Positions 35,145 through 43,539 of a stretch of 64,000 nt of DNA are shown one piece after another. Each line of letters opens with the position of its first letter. Position 1 is the stretch's first letter. The notes beneath the pieces were generated by a model, which saw nothing but the letters and a program-made list of their open reading frames with translations, was not told the origin of the DNA and did no database searches. The DNA is from Saprospiraceae bacterium (GTDB lineage: Bacteria > Bacteroidota > Bacteroidia > Chitinophagales > Saprospiraceae), in contig JANQQI010000049.1 of NCBI GenBank assembly GCA_028285085.1, forward strand, positions 1-64,000, written 5' to 3'. The position numbers were made by a program, and so were the translations under genes.

Positions 35145-35668
35145 TGAAATCTTACTTGTTGCTTTTTGTGTTTTGTATTTTGGGGATGATAGACGCTGTA
35201 GCTACCCATACGCCACCGGTTCATGACTTTCATATTAGTAAATGTATCATTGATTATAATGAATCTGAAAAGGCATTGCAGATCACAATGCATCTTTTTA
35301 TCGATGACTTTGAAGAAGCACTTCGGCGACAAGGGAAGGATAAATTGCACATTTGCACTGAAAAAGAAAGTCCTCAGGCAGAAGAATATATTGCGGATTA
35401 TTTGAAACAAGGATTTCGCCTGGTTGTTAATGGAGAACAAAAAGCCTATACTTTTCTAGGTAAGGAACAATCCGACGATTTGCAAGCCATGTGGTGTTAT
35501 ATGGAAATTGCAGACGTGAATCAGTTGTCTAGTCTGGAAGTTACCAATCAGCTTTTACTTGAAGTCTTCAACGATCAAGTCAATATTGTACAAATCAGTG
35601 GGCCAGGAGATCAGCAGGGCTATTTTATGTTCAAAGCAGAACAAACTTCCGATAAAGTTGACTTTTAG
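35141..35668 (+). CDS. DUF6702 family secreted/periplasmic protein
   Basis: 175 residues. Sec signal MMKSYLLLFVFCILGMIDAVA, then VHDFHISKCIIDYNESEKALQITMHLFIDDFEEALRRQGKD, typical for DUF6702 (HPFYVS-like start and FxDDxExxL motif). The mature part is beta-rich. Function unknown. The ATGA overlap with HupE and the shared context suggest a joint role, perhaps metal handling; that is inference. Confidence 0.85.
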   Translation: MMKSYLLLFVFCILGMIDAVATHTPPVHDFHISKCIIDYNESEKALQITMHLFIDDFEEALRRQGKDKLHICTEKESPQAEEYIADYLKQGFRLVVNGEQKAYTFLGKEQSDDLQAMWCYMEIADVNQLSSLEVTNQLLLEVFNDQVNIVQISGPGDQQGYFMFKAEQTSDKVDF

Positions 35669-35725
35669 ATCATAGATTTTTCACGATAATCAGCCGTCAC
35701 TTATTGAAGTGAATTAACCATAGCT

Positions 35726-35971
35726 ATGCGCTTTATTTCTACCTTTTTTAAAAAAATATTTATTCTTCCCATTCGCTTTTATCAAATTGCGATCTCTCCG
35801 CTCTTGGGTCCAAAATGCCGTTTTCAACCCACTTGCTCTCATTATATGGTACAAGCCATTGAAGAATGGGGCGTCTTTAAAGGGATCTGGCTAGGTATGA
35901 AACGGATTGGGAAATGCCATCCCTGGGGGCCGCATGGAGATGATCCTGTTCCGAAAAATCCTAAAAAATAA
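35726..35971 (+). CDS. yidD: Membrane protein insertion efficiency factor YidD
   Basis: 81 residues. [34 protein letters not shown] (about 16-49) is the family signature, with the three-cysteine pattern reduced to [10 protein letters not shown], and [20 protein letters not shown] at the C-terminus. It is membrane-associated and supports YidC-dependent insertion. In many bacteria it lies beside rnpA and yidC; here it lies between DUF6702 and hemB, 57 and 14 bases away. Confidence 0.95.
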   Translation: MRFISTFFKKIFILPIRFYQIAISPLLGPKCRFQPTCSHYMVQAIEEWGVFKGIWLGMKRIGKCHPWGPHGDDPVPKNPKK

Positions 35972-35985
35972 CGCTACACAACATT

Positions 35986-36975
35986 ATGCTAAGACGACCA
36001 AGACGAAACCGACAATCTACCGCCATCCGAGGATTAGTACGAGAAACAGTGTTAGCAACTGATCACTTGGTGTATCCTTTATTCCTGATTGATGGGAAAA
36101 ACATTCGTCAGGAAGTCCCTTCCTTACCGGGTAATTTTCGTCTATCGATCGATGAAGCGTTAATCGAGATTGAGAGCTGCCTGTCACTTGGCTTGACCAA
36201 CTTCATTCTCTTTCCGGCCATTGCCGAGGAGCATAAGGACAAAATGGCAACGCATAGTTATCACCCGAATAATTTTTATCTCCAAGCCGCGCGCCAGATC
36301 AAACAACGTTTTCCCGAAGCTTGCCTCATCAGTGATGTGGCGATGGACCCTTACAGCATAGATGGACACGATGGTGTGGTACGCGCTGGAAAAATTCAAA
36401 ATAACGAAACGCTCCCCATTTTAGCGCGTATGGCCGTGGCTCAAGCTGAAGCCGGCTTTGACATCCTTGGCCCTTCAGATATGATGGATGGTCGGGTCGG
36501 TTATATGCGGGAAGCGCTGGATCAGGCGGGATTTACAGATACAGGTATCATGTCATACACGGCCAAATATGCCAGTGCCTTCTATGGTCCGTTTCGGGAT
36601 GCATTGGATAGCGCGCCCCGCGCCAGTGAGGATATCCCAAAAGACAAAAAAACTTATCAAATGGATCCGGCCAATCAACGCGAGGCATTGATCGAGGCGG
36701 AACTAGATACTCAAGAAGGCGCTGATTTTCTCATGGTGAAACCTGCGCTTAATTATCTCGATGTGATCCACTTGCTGAAGACCAACTTTGAGCTACCCAT
36801 TGCCGCTTATCATGTGAGCGGTGAATGTGCAATGCTCACTGCCGCTTGTCGCAATGGCTGGTTGGTTTACGAAGAAGCCATGCCAGAAACACTAACGAGT
36901 ATTCACCGGGCTGGTGCCGACGTAATCATTACTTACTTTGCCAAAGACTATGCTCGCCTGAAAATGAGTCGCTAA
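35986..36975 (+). CDS. hemB: Delta-aminolevulinic acid dehydratase (porphobilinogen synthase)
   Basis: Condenses two 5-aminolevulinate molecules to porphobilinogen in heme synthesis. The 329 residues form a TIM barrel; the two active-site lysines are K194 (SYTAKYASAFYGPFRDA) and K252 (FLMVKPALNYLDVI). The metal loop reads SDVAMDPYSIDGHDG (116-130): the three cysteines of zinc-type enzymes are replaced by Asp/Ala, so this is the Mg-dependent or zinc-independent type. It may be translated from the yidD transcript (gap 14 bases). Confidence 0.97.
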   Translation: MLRRPRRNRQSTAIRGLVRETVLATDHLVYPLFLIDGKNIRQEVPSLPGNFRLSIDEALIEIESCLSLGLTNFILFPAIAEEHKDKMATHSYHPNNFYLQAARQIKQRFPEACLISDVAMDPYSIDGHDGVVRAGKIQNNETLPILARMAVAQAEAGFDILGPSDMMDGRVGYMREALDQAGFTDTGIMSYTAKYASAFYGPFRDALDSAPRASEDIPKDKKTYQMDPANQREALIEAELDTQEGADFLMVKPALNYLDVIHLLKTNFELPIAAYHVSGECAMLTAACRNGWLVYEEAMPETLTSIHRAGADVIITYFAKDYARLKMSR

Positions 36976-37026
36976 AAAAAGCAGGAGCCATACGACAGCT
37001 AAAGCGCATGACTCCCACTTTTTTTG
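36974..37026. terminator. Bidirectional terminator between hemB and the ECF sigma gene
   Basis: An A7 run and a hairpin (36974-36991 with 37008-37025; three mismatches) followed by T7, placed between convergent genes. Confidence 0.75.
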
Positions 37027-37074
37027 ATAGCGTATACAAGCTACGCCCTCCTGGTTATGGTTTGGTCGGGGATA

Positions 37075-37656
37075 TTACTGGAGAATAACTTCTTTTTGTT
37101 CTACCATTTTGCGGATATTAATCAAAGCATATCGCATACGGCCCAGAGCAGTGTTGATGCTCACGCGGGTCAATTTCGCGATTTCTTTGAAACTCATATC
37201 AGCGTAGTGACGCAGGATGACGACTTCGCGTTGCTCTGGTGGCAACTGATCTACTAAATGGCGAATCCGCTCGTGCGTTTGGCTTTTAATGATGCGCTGT
37301 TCGGCATTATCGTCCGTCACCTGGAGTACATCGAAAATATCGAAAGTCTCCGTGGGGGCTACTTTGGGACGACGTTTCGTACGACGGAAGTAATCCACAC
37401 ACATATTGTATGAGATACGCATGGCCCACTGTACAAACTTGCCTTCGTGGTTGTACTTCCCTTTGCGCAAAGTATCAATAATCTTGATGAAGACTTCTTG
37501 GAAAATGTCTTCAGCCAGGCTTTGATCCTTCACAAAAAGATAAATGGAAGTGTAAATTTTTTGCTTGTGGCGAGAGAGTAACTCTTCGAAAGAACGCTCA
37601 TCACCTTCGAGGTAACGGGCAATAAGCTGCTGGTCGCTAAACGGTGTAACTTGCAT
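37075..37656 (-). CDS. ECF-type RNA polymerase sigma factor
   Basis: 193 residues. Region 2 (about 20-95): LLSRHKQKIYTSIYLFVKDQSLAEDIFQEVFIKI and FVQWAMRISYNMCVDYFRR; region 4 (about 130-185): LPPEQREVVILRHYADMSFKEIAKLTRVSINTALGRMRYALINIRK, a clear helix-turn-helix for the -35 element. No anti-sigma gene lies next to it; the neighbour on the same strand is a beta-barrel protein ending 307 bases upstream. Close relatives in Bacteroidota act as general or stress sigma factors, but its regulon cannot be read here. Confidence 0.93.
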   Translation of the reverse strand: MQVTPFSDQQLIARYLEGDERSFEELLSRHKQKIYTSIYLFVKDQSLAEDIFQEVFIKIIDTLRKGKYNHEGKFVQWAMRISYNMCVDYFRRTKRRPKVAPTETFDIFDVLQVTDDNAEQRIIKSQTHERIRHLVDQLPPEQREVVILRHYADMSFKEIAKLTRVSINTALGRMRYALINIRKMVEQKEVILQ

Positions 37657-37963
37657 AACTATCCTATTTTTTACAGAGATCGAAAAAATATTTTAGTGTA
37701 AAAGTTACTTCGTATAGATGACTTGTTTAATTAAGAAATTTGAATTGAAAACTGAAGTTGATTCGTTGAGTATGCTCCAAAGATAAGTCCAAATTCTTCA
37801 ATAATCCTAGCGATTAGTATAGTTTTAACTCATCTTAACACGTTTTTAACAAAATCTATGTTATTGCGTGTGAGGTTCAAAGATTGCAATCTTTTTCTAA
37901 AAAATCAACCTCTTCCCTACAATAATTCGCAAAAAGCCCCAAAATTCAAAATCGGCCTTTTGA
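37657..37963. other. Intergenic region upstream of the ECF sigma gene
   Basis: 307 AT-rich bases with no open frame of note. A weak hairpin (37931-37961) near its right end may stop the beta-barrel gene. Confidence 0.5.
37931..37961 (-). terminator. Weak terminator-like hairpin after the beta-barrel gene
   Basis: On the minus strand AAAAGGCC (37954-37961) can pair with GGGCTTTT with one mismatch, followed by the end of a T-run. The loop is long. Confidence 0.3.
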
Positions 37964-38614
37964 CTAATAATGATAGTTAAGTTGCAGAGAAACAGGCTGT
38001 TGCATCATTAACCCAAAGGTCGTTGCACTATCTTCATCTTGTTTCGAAAAAGTACCAAAAAGAGAATATTGGGCCTCGGTACTTAACGATAAGTGTTTAT
38101 TGATGGCCCATTGTACGCCGAGTACCATTCCAAAACCCGTCGTAAAGTCTGTAGCAATAAATTCTTCTCCCAGATCAAAATCGGTCACACTTCGATTAAA
38201 AAGAATGCCTGTATCCCAACCGATATAGGCTCGCCACCGTCGCGCAAAGTCCCGATAGAATTCTTGTCCACCCCGCAATTGCAAAGTCAGGGAATTGAAT
38301 TTATTACTATCAAAACTCGTTTGCGTAAAGCCAAGTCCTACGCCAAATCGACTATTTTTTCCGGGGCTGCGCATCTTACGAAACCAAAAATCGACTCCTT
38401 GATCGGGCACAGTCGGCTGCTCATTGGGAGTAATGAAGTTTTTCACGAAGGCCGTTACGTTCAGGCCCACTTGTCGAGGTGCTTCTTCTGAAAAAACATG
38501 TTGCTGATCCTGAGCAAGCAATAGGTTAGAGAAAAGAAGGGAAAGTAGGAGTAGATAAGTTAATTTCACAGCTATTTTCTTTTTTGTTGTTTGAATAGAA
38601 AACTCTAATTTCAT
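37964..38614 (-). CDS. Outer-membrane beta-barrel protein (porin-like), unknown
   Basis: 216 residues from ATG 38614 (MKLEFSIQTTKKKIAVKL); a longer open frame reaching to 38827 is antisense to the start of uvrA and should be ignored. The signal peptide (KLTYLLLLSLLFSNLLLAQ) may also begin at an internal GTG. The mature part has alternating beta strands (RQVGLNVTAFVKNFI, RFGVGLGFTQTSF, RWRAYIGWDTGILFN, TGFGMVLGVQWAINKHLSLSTEAQYS) and ends with VSLQLNYHY, as in OmpW/OmpX-like barrels. Substrate or partner unknown. Only 34 bases separate it from the divergent uvrA. Confidence 0.8.
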   Translation of the reverse strand: MKLEFSIQTTKKKIAVKLTYLLLLSLLFSNLLLAQDQQHVFSEEAPRQVGLNVTAFVKNFITPNEQPTVPDQGVDFWFRKMRSPGKNSRFGVGLGFTQTSFDSNKFNSLTLQLRGGQEFYRDFARRWRAYIGWDTGILFNRSVTDFDLGEEFIATDFTTGFGMVLGVQWAINKHLSLSTEAQYSLFGTFSKQDEDSATTFGLMMQQPVSLQLNYHY

Positions 38615-38648
38615 CCTCTTGTTAATGTTCGAAAGATAAATATATAGT

Positions 38649-41498
38649 ATGTCAAGGAAAAAGGAGGCTGTAGCGCTAGAAAAAAATGAGCAACTCGCCA
38701 CAAAGGATGCCATTTTCATCAAAGGGGCCCGTGCTAATAACTTGAAAAACATCAACTTAAGTATACCGCGCAACCAATTAGTGGTTGTCACAGGGGTATC
38801 TGGATCAGGTAAATCCTCGATTACCATGGATACCCTTTACGCGGAAGGGCAACGCCGTTACGTTGAGAGCTTGAGCTCTTACGCTCGCCAGTTTCTCATG
38901 CGTATGAAAAAGCCAGACGTTGATTTCATCAAAGGTATTTGTCCAGCTATTGCTATCGAACAGAAAGTGAGCACCAGCAATGCCCGTTCGACGGTAGGCT
39001 CATTAACCGAAGTTTATGACTATCTCCGCTTATTGTACGCTCGAATTGGTAAGACCTTTTCCCCCGTATCGGGAGAGTTAGTTAAGAAGCATGAAGTCTC
39101 CGACGTCGTTGATTATATCCAGAGTTTTGCGGAAGGCACAAAAGTCCAATTGTTCGTTCCTTTGCAAAACAAGTACAAGGATCGATTACTTGAGCAAGAA
39201 TTCAACCTTTTGCTCCAAAAAGGATATACACGTATCTGGTTCGAAGATCAACTCTATCGCATCGAAGATTTGCTTGAAGGTGACCAGCTTGATTTACAAC
39301 AACCACTTTCAGCTTATGCCGATCAAGGTTTACGTATTTTGATCGACCGCTTTGTAGTCAAGACGGATGATGAGGACAACCTGAAGCGTATCGCGGATTC
39401 TATCCAAACCGCTTTTTATGAAAGCGAGGGAGAATGCATTGTCGATATGATGGAGCACGAAGTGCAAGGCTTCAATAATCGCTTTGAGCTGGATGGTTTA
39501 ATCTTTTTGGAACCTAGCCCGCAATTATTCAACTACAATAATCCCTACGGGGCCTGCCCACAATGTGAAGGCTATGGCCGCGTGATGGGAATTGATGAAA
39601 AAAAGGTCATCCCGGATCAGTCTAAATCGGTTTACGAAGGCGCAATTGCCTGTTGGCGTGGGGAAAAAGGGGGGCAATGGCTAGTTCAGTTAACCCAAAA
39701 TGCGCACCATTTTGACTTTCCGGTACACCGCCCTTATCAGGATTTAAGCCGCAAGGAGCAACGCCTGCTCTGGACCGGTAACGATTACTTTGAAGGCATC
39801 GACACTTACTTTGAAGAACTAGAAGCCAAAACCTATAAGATTCAAAATCGGGTGATGCTGGCGCGTTATCGAGGCCGCACGACCTGTCCTACTTGTGATG
39901 GCAGTCGACTCCGCAAAGAGGCATCCTACGTCAAGGTAGATGGTCGTCCGATCTCTGAACTCACCCAAATGCCCATCAATGAGCTACTTGGCTTCTTCGA
40001 GCAAATGAATGTCAGCGATCACGATAGAAAGATCGCCAAGCGGATTATCCTCGAAATCACTAATCGCTTACAATTTATGTGCGATGTAGGACTGGGGTAC
40101 TTGACTTTGTCACGTGTTTCATCGACCCTCAGTGGTGGAGAGACGCAGCGTATCAATTTGACGCGGACTCTGGGTAGCAACCTGACTAGCTCGCTCTATA
40201 TTCTTGATGAACCTAGTGTAGGGCTGCACCCGCGAGATACTAATCGACTCGTCAAAGTACTCCGTGCTTTGCGCGACTTGGGCAATACCGTCGTCGTCGT
40301 TGAGCACGAGGAGGATATCATTCGAGCGGCAGATTATTTGATCGATATTGGGCCTGCCGCGGGTATCCACGGTGGTGAGGTCGTTTTTGCCGGGCCATTT
40401 GAAGATATTTATCAGGAAGCAGCTGATAGTTTAACCACCAAATATATGAGCGGGCGCATGGAAATTCCTGTGCCTACGACTCGCCGCAAATTCATCAATT
40501 CGATTCACATCGAAGGAGCCAGCCAACATAATTTGCAAAAAATTAATGTCCAGTTTCCACTCAACAATCTGATTGTCGTCAGTGGGGTATCCGGTAGTGG
40601 AAAGACGACATTGGTAAAGCAAATCTTGTATCCGGCCCTCAAAAGACATTTGGGCGAGCCCCATCCTTCGGCCCCCGGTACGCACAGCGCACTTAAGGGC
40701 GATTTGAAGCAAATCACGCGGGTGGAGATGATTAGTCAGCATCCACTAGGCAAATCAAGCCGCTCGAATCCAGTGACTTACGTCAAAGCTTACGATGCGA
40801 TTCGCGGTTTGATGTCCAATCAGCAATTATCCAAAATACGCGGATTCAAGCCCAAGCATTTTTCCTTCAACGTAGAGGGTGGCCGCTGTGAAACTTGTAA
40901 AGGTGAAGGTGAACTGGTGATCGAAATGCAGTTTCTGGCCGACGTTCGGCTGGTATGTGAAGATTGTAAAGGCCAGCGTTTCCGACAAGAAGTCCTGGAT
41001 GTTCAGTATAAAGGCAAAAACATTTTTGAGATTCTCAACCTTAGTGTAGAGGAAGCTTTAGAGTTTTTCGCGGATGCGAAGGATGTTGTTTCTAAAATCC
41101 GGCCGCTCTACGATGTGGGGCTGGGCTACATCAAGCTCGGACAATCGTCCAGCACCTTATCCGGTGGGGAAGCCCAGCGGGTAAAGCTGGCCTCTTTTCT
41201 GGGTAAAGAACGCAGCACCGAAAAAATTCTTTTCATTTTTGACGAACCTACAACTGGTCTACACTTCCACGATATTCGTCGCTTGTTAGATGCACTAAAT
41301 GCATTGGTTGAGAAGGGACATACCGTATTGGTTGTAGAGCATAATATGGAAGTCATTAAGTCTGCCGATTGGGTTATTGATCTTGGCCCCGGAGCGGGCA
41401 AGGATGGTGGACAATTAGTATTCCAAGGTCGTCCCGAGGATTTAGTAAATGTCAAAGCTTCTTACACTGGACAGTATTTACAGGAAAAACTGGGATAA
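38649..41498 (+). CDS. uvrA: Excinuclease ABC subunit A
   Basis: Damage-recognition ATPase of nucleotide excision repair. 949 residues, normal length. First ABC half with Walker A GVSGSGKSS (49-57) and signature LSGGETQRI; second with GVSGSGKTT and LSGGEAQRVK; Walker B ILDEPSVGLHPRD and IFDEPTTGLHFHD. Zinc fingers are visible in CPQCEGYG, CPTCDGSRL and CETCKGEGELVIEMQF with CEDCKGQ. The start at ATG 38649 gives a slightly longer basic N-terminus than usual. It is followed after 8 bases by a membrane hydrolase gene. Confidence 0.98.
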   Translation: MSRKKEAVALEKNEQLATKDAIFIKGARANNLKNINLSIPRNQLVVVTGVSGSGKSSITMDTLYAEGQRRYVESLSSYARQFLMRMKKPDVDFIKGICPAIAIEQKVSTSNARSTVGSLTEVYDYLRLLYARIGKTFSPVSGELVKKHEVSDVVDYIQSFAEGTKVQLFVPLQNKYKDRLLEQEFNLLLQKGYTRIWFEDQLYRIEDLLEGDQLDLQQPLSAYADQGLRILIDRFVVKTDDEDNLKRIADSIQTAFYESEGECIVDMMEHEVQGFNNRFELDGLIFLEPSPQLFNYNNPYGACPQCEGYGRVMGIDEKKVIPDQSKSVYEGAIACWRGEKGGQWLVQLTQNAHHFDFPVHRPYQDLSRKEQRLLWTGNDYFEGIDTYFEELEAKTYKIQNRVMLARYRGRTTCPTCDGSRLRKEASYVKVDGRPISELTQMPINELLGFFEQMNVSDHDRKIAKRIILEITNRLQFMCDVGLGYLTLSRVSSTLSGGETQRINLTRTLGSNLTSSLYILDEPSVGLHPRDTNRLVKVLRALRDLGNTVVVVEHEEDIIRAADYLIDIGPAAGIHGGEVVFAGPFEDIYQEAADSLTTKYMSGRMEIPVPTTRRKFINSIHIEGASQHNLQKINVQFPLNNLIVVSGVSGSGKTTLVKQILYPALKRHLGEPHPSAPGTHSALKGDLKQITRVEMISQHPLGKSSRSNPVTYVKAYDAIRGLMSNQQLSKIRGFKPKHFSFNVEGGRCETCKGEGELVIEMQFLADVRLVCEDCKGQRFRQEVLDVQYKGKNIFEILNLSVEEALEFFADAKDVVSKIRPLYDVGLGYIKLGQSSSTLSGGEAQRVKLASFLGKERSTEKILFIFDEPTTGLHFHDIRRLLDALNALVEKGHTVLVVEHNMEVIKSADWVIDLGPGAGKDGGQLVFQGRPEDLVNVKASYTGQYLQEKLG

Positions 41499-41506
41499 AA
41501 GATTAG

Positions 41507-42724
41507 ATGGATTCATTGACGCAAATCACCCTCGGCGCCGCCGTCGGTGAAATGGTACTTGGCAAAAAAGTAGGCAATCGCGCCATGCTTTGGGGCGCCG
41601 TCGGCGGGACAATCCCCGATCTCGACATTCTCTCTAACTTTTTTATGGATGAGATGAGCGCATTAGCCTTTCACCGAGCGATCACCCATTCTTTCTTTTT
41701 TGCATTTACCGCACCTTTTTTGTTTGGATGGCTCGTACATCGACTTTATAAAAGCGGATTGTATCAGAGGCAAAGTTACAAGCTTTGGGTCATTTCATCT
41801 TCCCTGCTCTTTTTATTCCTCATCGTTACCGGCATCAATGTAATTCCAATTCTCACAGGTAGTGGCCCAAGTTGGGGTATGATGGCGTTATGCTTGCTGA
41901 TCATTGGTCTGGCTGGTCGATGGTTTTGGAGGTCTTACTATCCCAATCAGCCAGAAGAAAGCATTAATACCAGTCGCATGGACTGGGTAAAATTGTTCTT
42001 CTGGGCCATTTTCACTCATCCCCTACTCGATGCCTGCACGCTCTATGGTACGCAGCTATTTCAACCATTTTCTGACTACCGCGTGGCGTTTAACAACATT
42101 TCGGTAGTCGATCCTATTTACACGCTGCCCTTTATCATTTGTGTGGTCATCGCTAGTCGCTTGGCACGTCACCGGCCAGCCAGGAAATGGATTAATATCG
42201 CAGGCATTGTACTCAGCACATCTTACTTGATGTTTGGCTTTTACAATAAGTATCGTATTAATCAAATGTTTGAAAACTCCTTAGCCCACGAAAACATCCA
42301 ATACAAACGCTACATGACCGCTCCAACCATTATGAATAATGTGCTTTGGAACTGTATTGCGGAAGGAGATACGGCTTATTATCGAGGTTTGTATTCTTTC
42401 TTTGATAAAGAAAAACGAATTACCACTTGGGTGATTTTTCCCAAAAATCGCCATTTGTTACACGGACACGAAACAGACCATTCGATTGAAACCTTGAAAT
42501 GGTTTTCGAACAATTATTATAATGTCATTGAAAGAGATAGTGGCGGCTTACAATTCAATGATTTACGATACGGTGTCTTTGGTGAAGTTGCAGAAAAAGA
42601 GAGTGATTATATTTTTCGCTTTATCTTAACGGAAGAAAACGGTGAACTCCAGGCCAAACAAACACGTGAACAACCTAGCGGCGATATGTTTGGTCAGCTC
42701 TGGGAACGCATCAAAGGGAAATAA
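41507..42724 (+). CDS. Membrane-bound metal-dependent hydrolase (YdjM-like)
   Basis: 405 residues. MDSLTQITLGAAVGEMVLGKKVGNRAMLWGAVGGTIPDLDIL and HRAITHSFFF match the YdjM family, in which Asp and His residues form the presumed metal centre. About five membrane helices cover residues 50-250 (e.g. SSLLFLFLIVTGINVIPIL, MMALCLLIIGLAGRWFW), and the C-terminal 150 residues are soluble. The biochemical role is unknown. It is co-directional with uvrA (8-base gap) and an SDR gene (17-base gap). Confidence 0.85.
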   Translation: MDSLTQITLGAAVGEMVLGKKVGNRAMLWGAVGGTIPDLDILSNFFMDEMSALAFHRAITHSFFFAFTAPFLFGWLVHRLYKSGLYQRQSYKLWVISSSLLFLFLIVTGINVIPILTGSGPSWGMMALCLLIIGLAGRWFWRSYYPNQPEESINTSRMDWVKLFFWAIFTHPLLDACTLYGTQLFQPFSDYRVAFNNISVVDPIYTLPFIICVVIASRLARHRPARKWINIAGIVLSTSYLMFGFYNKYRINQMFENSLAHENIQYKRYMTAPTIMNNVLWNCIAEGDTAYYRGLYSFFDKEKRITTWVIFPKNRHLLHGHETDHSIETLKWFSNNYYNVIERDSGGLQFNDLRYGVFGEVAEKESDYIFRFILTEENGELQAKQTREQPSGDMFGQLWERIKGK

Positions 42725-42741
42725 CAGATCCAAAAAATAAT

Positions 42742-43539
42742 ATGTCGCAACTCCAAAACAAAGTCGTCTGGATCACCGGCGCCTCATCCGGTATTGGCGA
42801 AGCACTTGCCTATGCTTGCGCGAAAAACAACTGTCGCTTAGTACTTTCCTCTCGCCGCGAAGCTGAGCTCCAACGCGTCAAAGCAGCCTGCCAATTGCCC
42901 GACGAACAAGTTCTCGTTTTACCACTCGATTTAGCCGATCACGACGATATGCCACAAAAGGCGGCCCAAGTTGTAGACCATTTTGGACGCATCGATATTT
43001 TACTCAATAACGGAGGCATCAGTCAACGCTCCAAAGTCATCGATACAGAAATGGCTGTTTACGAAAGACTCGTCAAAATTGACTACCTCGGCACGGTCGC
43101 AATTACAAAAGCTGCTTTGCCTTATATGGTTAAACAAGGCAGCGGTCATATTGGTGTTGTCACAAGTTTAATGGGTAAATTTGCGGCACCTATGCGGTCG
43201 GGCTATTGTGGTGCGAAGCATGCACTGCATGGTTTTTTCGATGCGCTGCGAATGGAGCACCACGATGATCAAATCAAGGTCACGCTGATTTGTCCTGGCT
43301 TTGTTCGTACCAATGTGTCTAAAAATGCATTAACAGCCGACGGACGTCCGCAAAACAGTATGGATGAGGCGACAGATCAAGGCATGAGCGCCGAAGAATG
43401 TGCCCGTCGAATTCTCCGAGCAATCGAACGCAATAAAATGGAAGTTGTGATGGGAGGCAAAGAAACCATCCCTGTTTATCTCAAGCGCTTTTTCCCTTCT
43501 CTAGTACATCGAATTGTTCGCAAAGCCAAGGTCACTTAG
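42742..43539 (+). CDS. Short-chain dehydrogenase/reductase (SDR) family oxidoreductase
   Basis: 265 residues, classical SDR. NAD(P)-binding WITGASSGIGEALAYACAK (11-29), NNGGISQRS, the catalytic Ser region VVTSLMGKFAAPMRSGYCGAKHALHGF with YxxxK. The C-terminal tail (LKRFFPSLVHRIVRKAKVT) is basic. The substrate is unknown; relatives are described as DHRS7-like or short-chain reductases. The 3' end overlaps the 3' end of the convergent FAD/Fe-S gene by 8 bases. Confidence 0.9.
   Translation: MSQLQNKVVWITGASSGIGEALAYACAKNNCRLVLSSRREAELQRVKAACQLPDEQVLVLPLDLADHDDMPQKAAQVVDHFGRIDILLNNGGISQRSKVIDTEMAVYERLVKIDYLGTVAITKAALPYMVKQGSGHIGVVTSLMGKFAAPMRSGYCGAKHALHGFFDALRMEHHDDQIKVTLICPGFVRTNVSKNALTADGRPQNSMDEATDQGMSAEECARRILRAIERNKMEVVMGGKETIPVYLKRFFPSLVHRIVRKAKVT

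Noticed and set aside
38615-38827. N-terminal 71 residues of the long minus-strand frame over uvrA
   Set aside because: They are antisense to the UvrA Walker region; the true start with signal peptide is at 38614.
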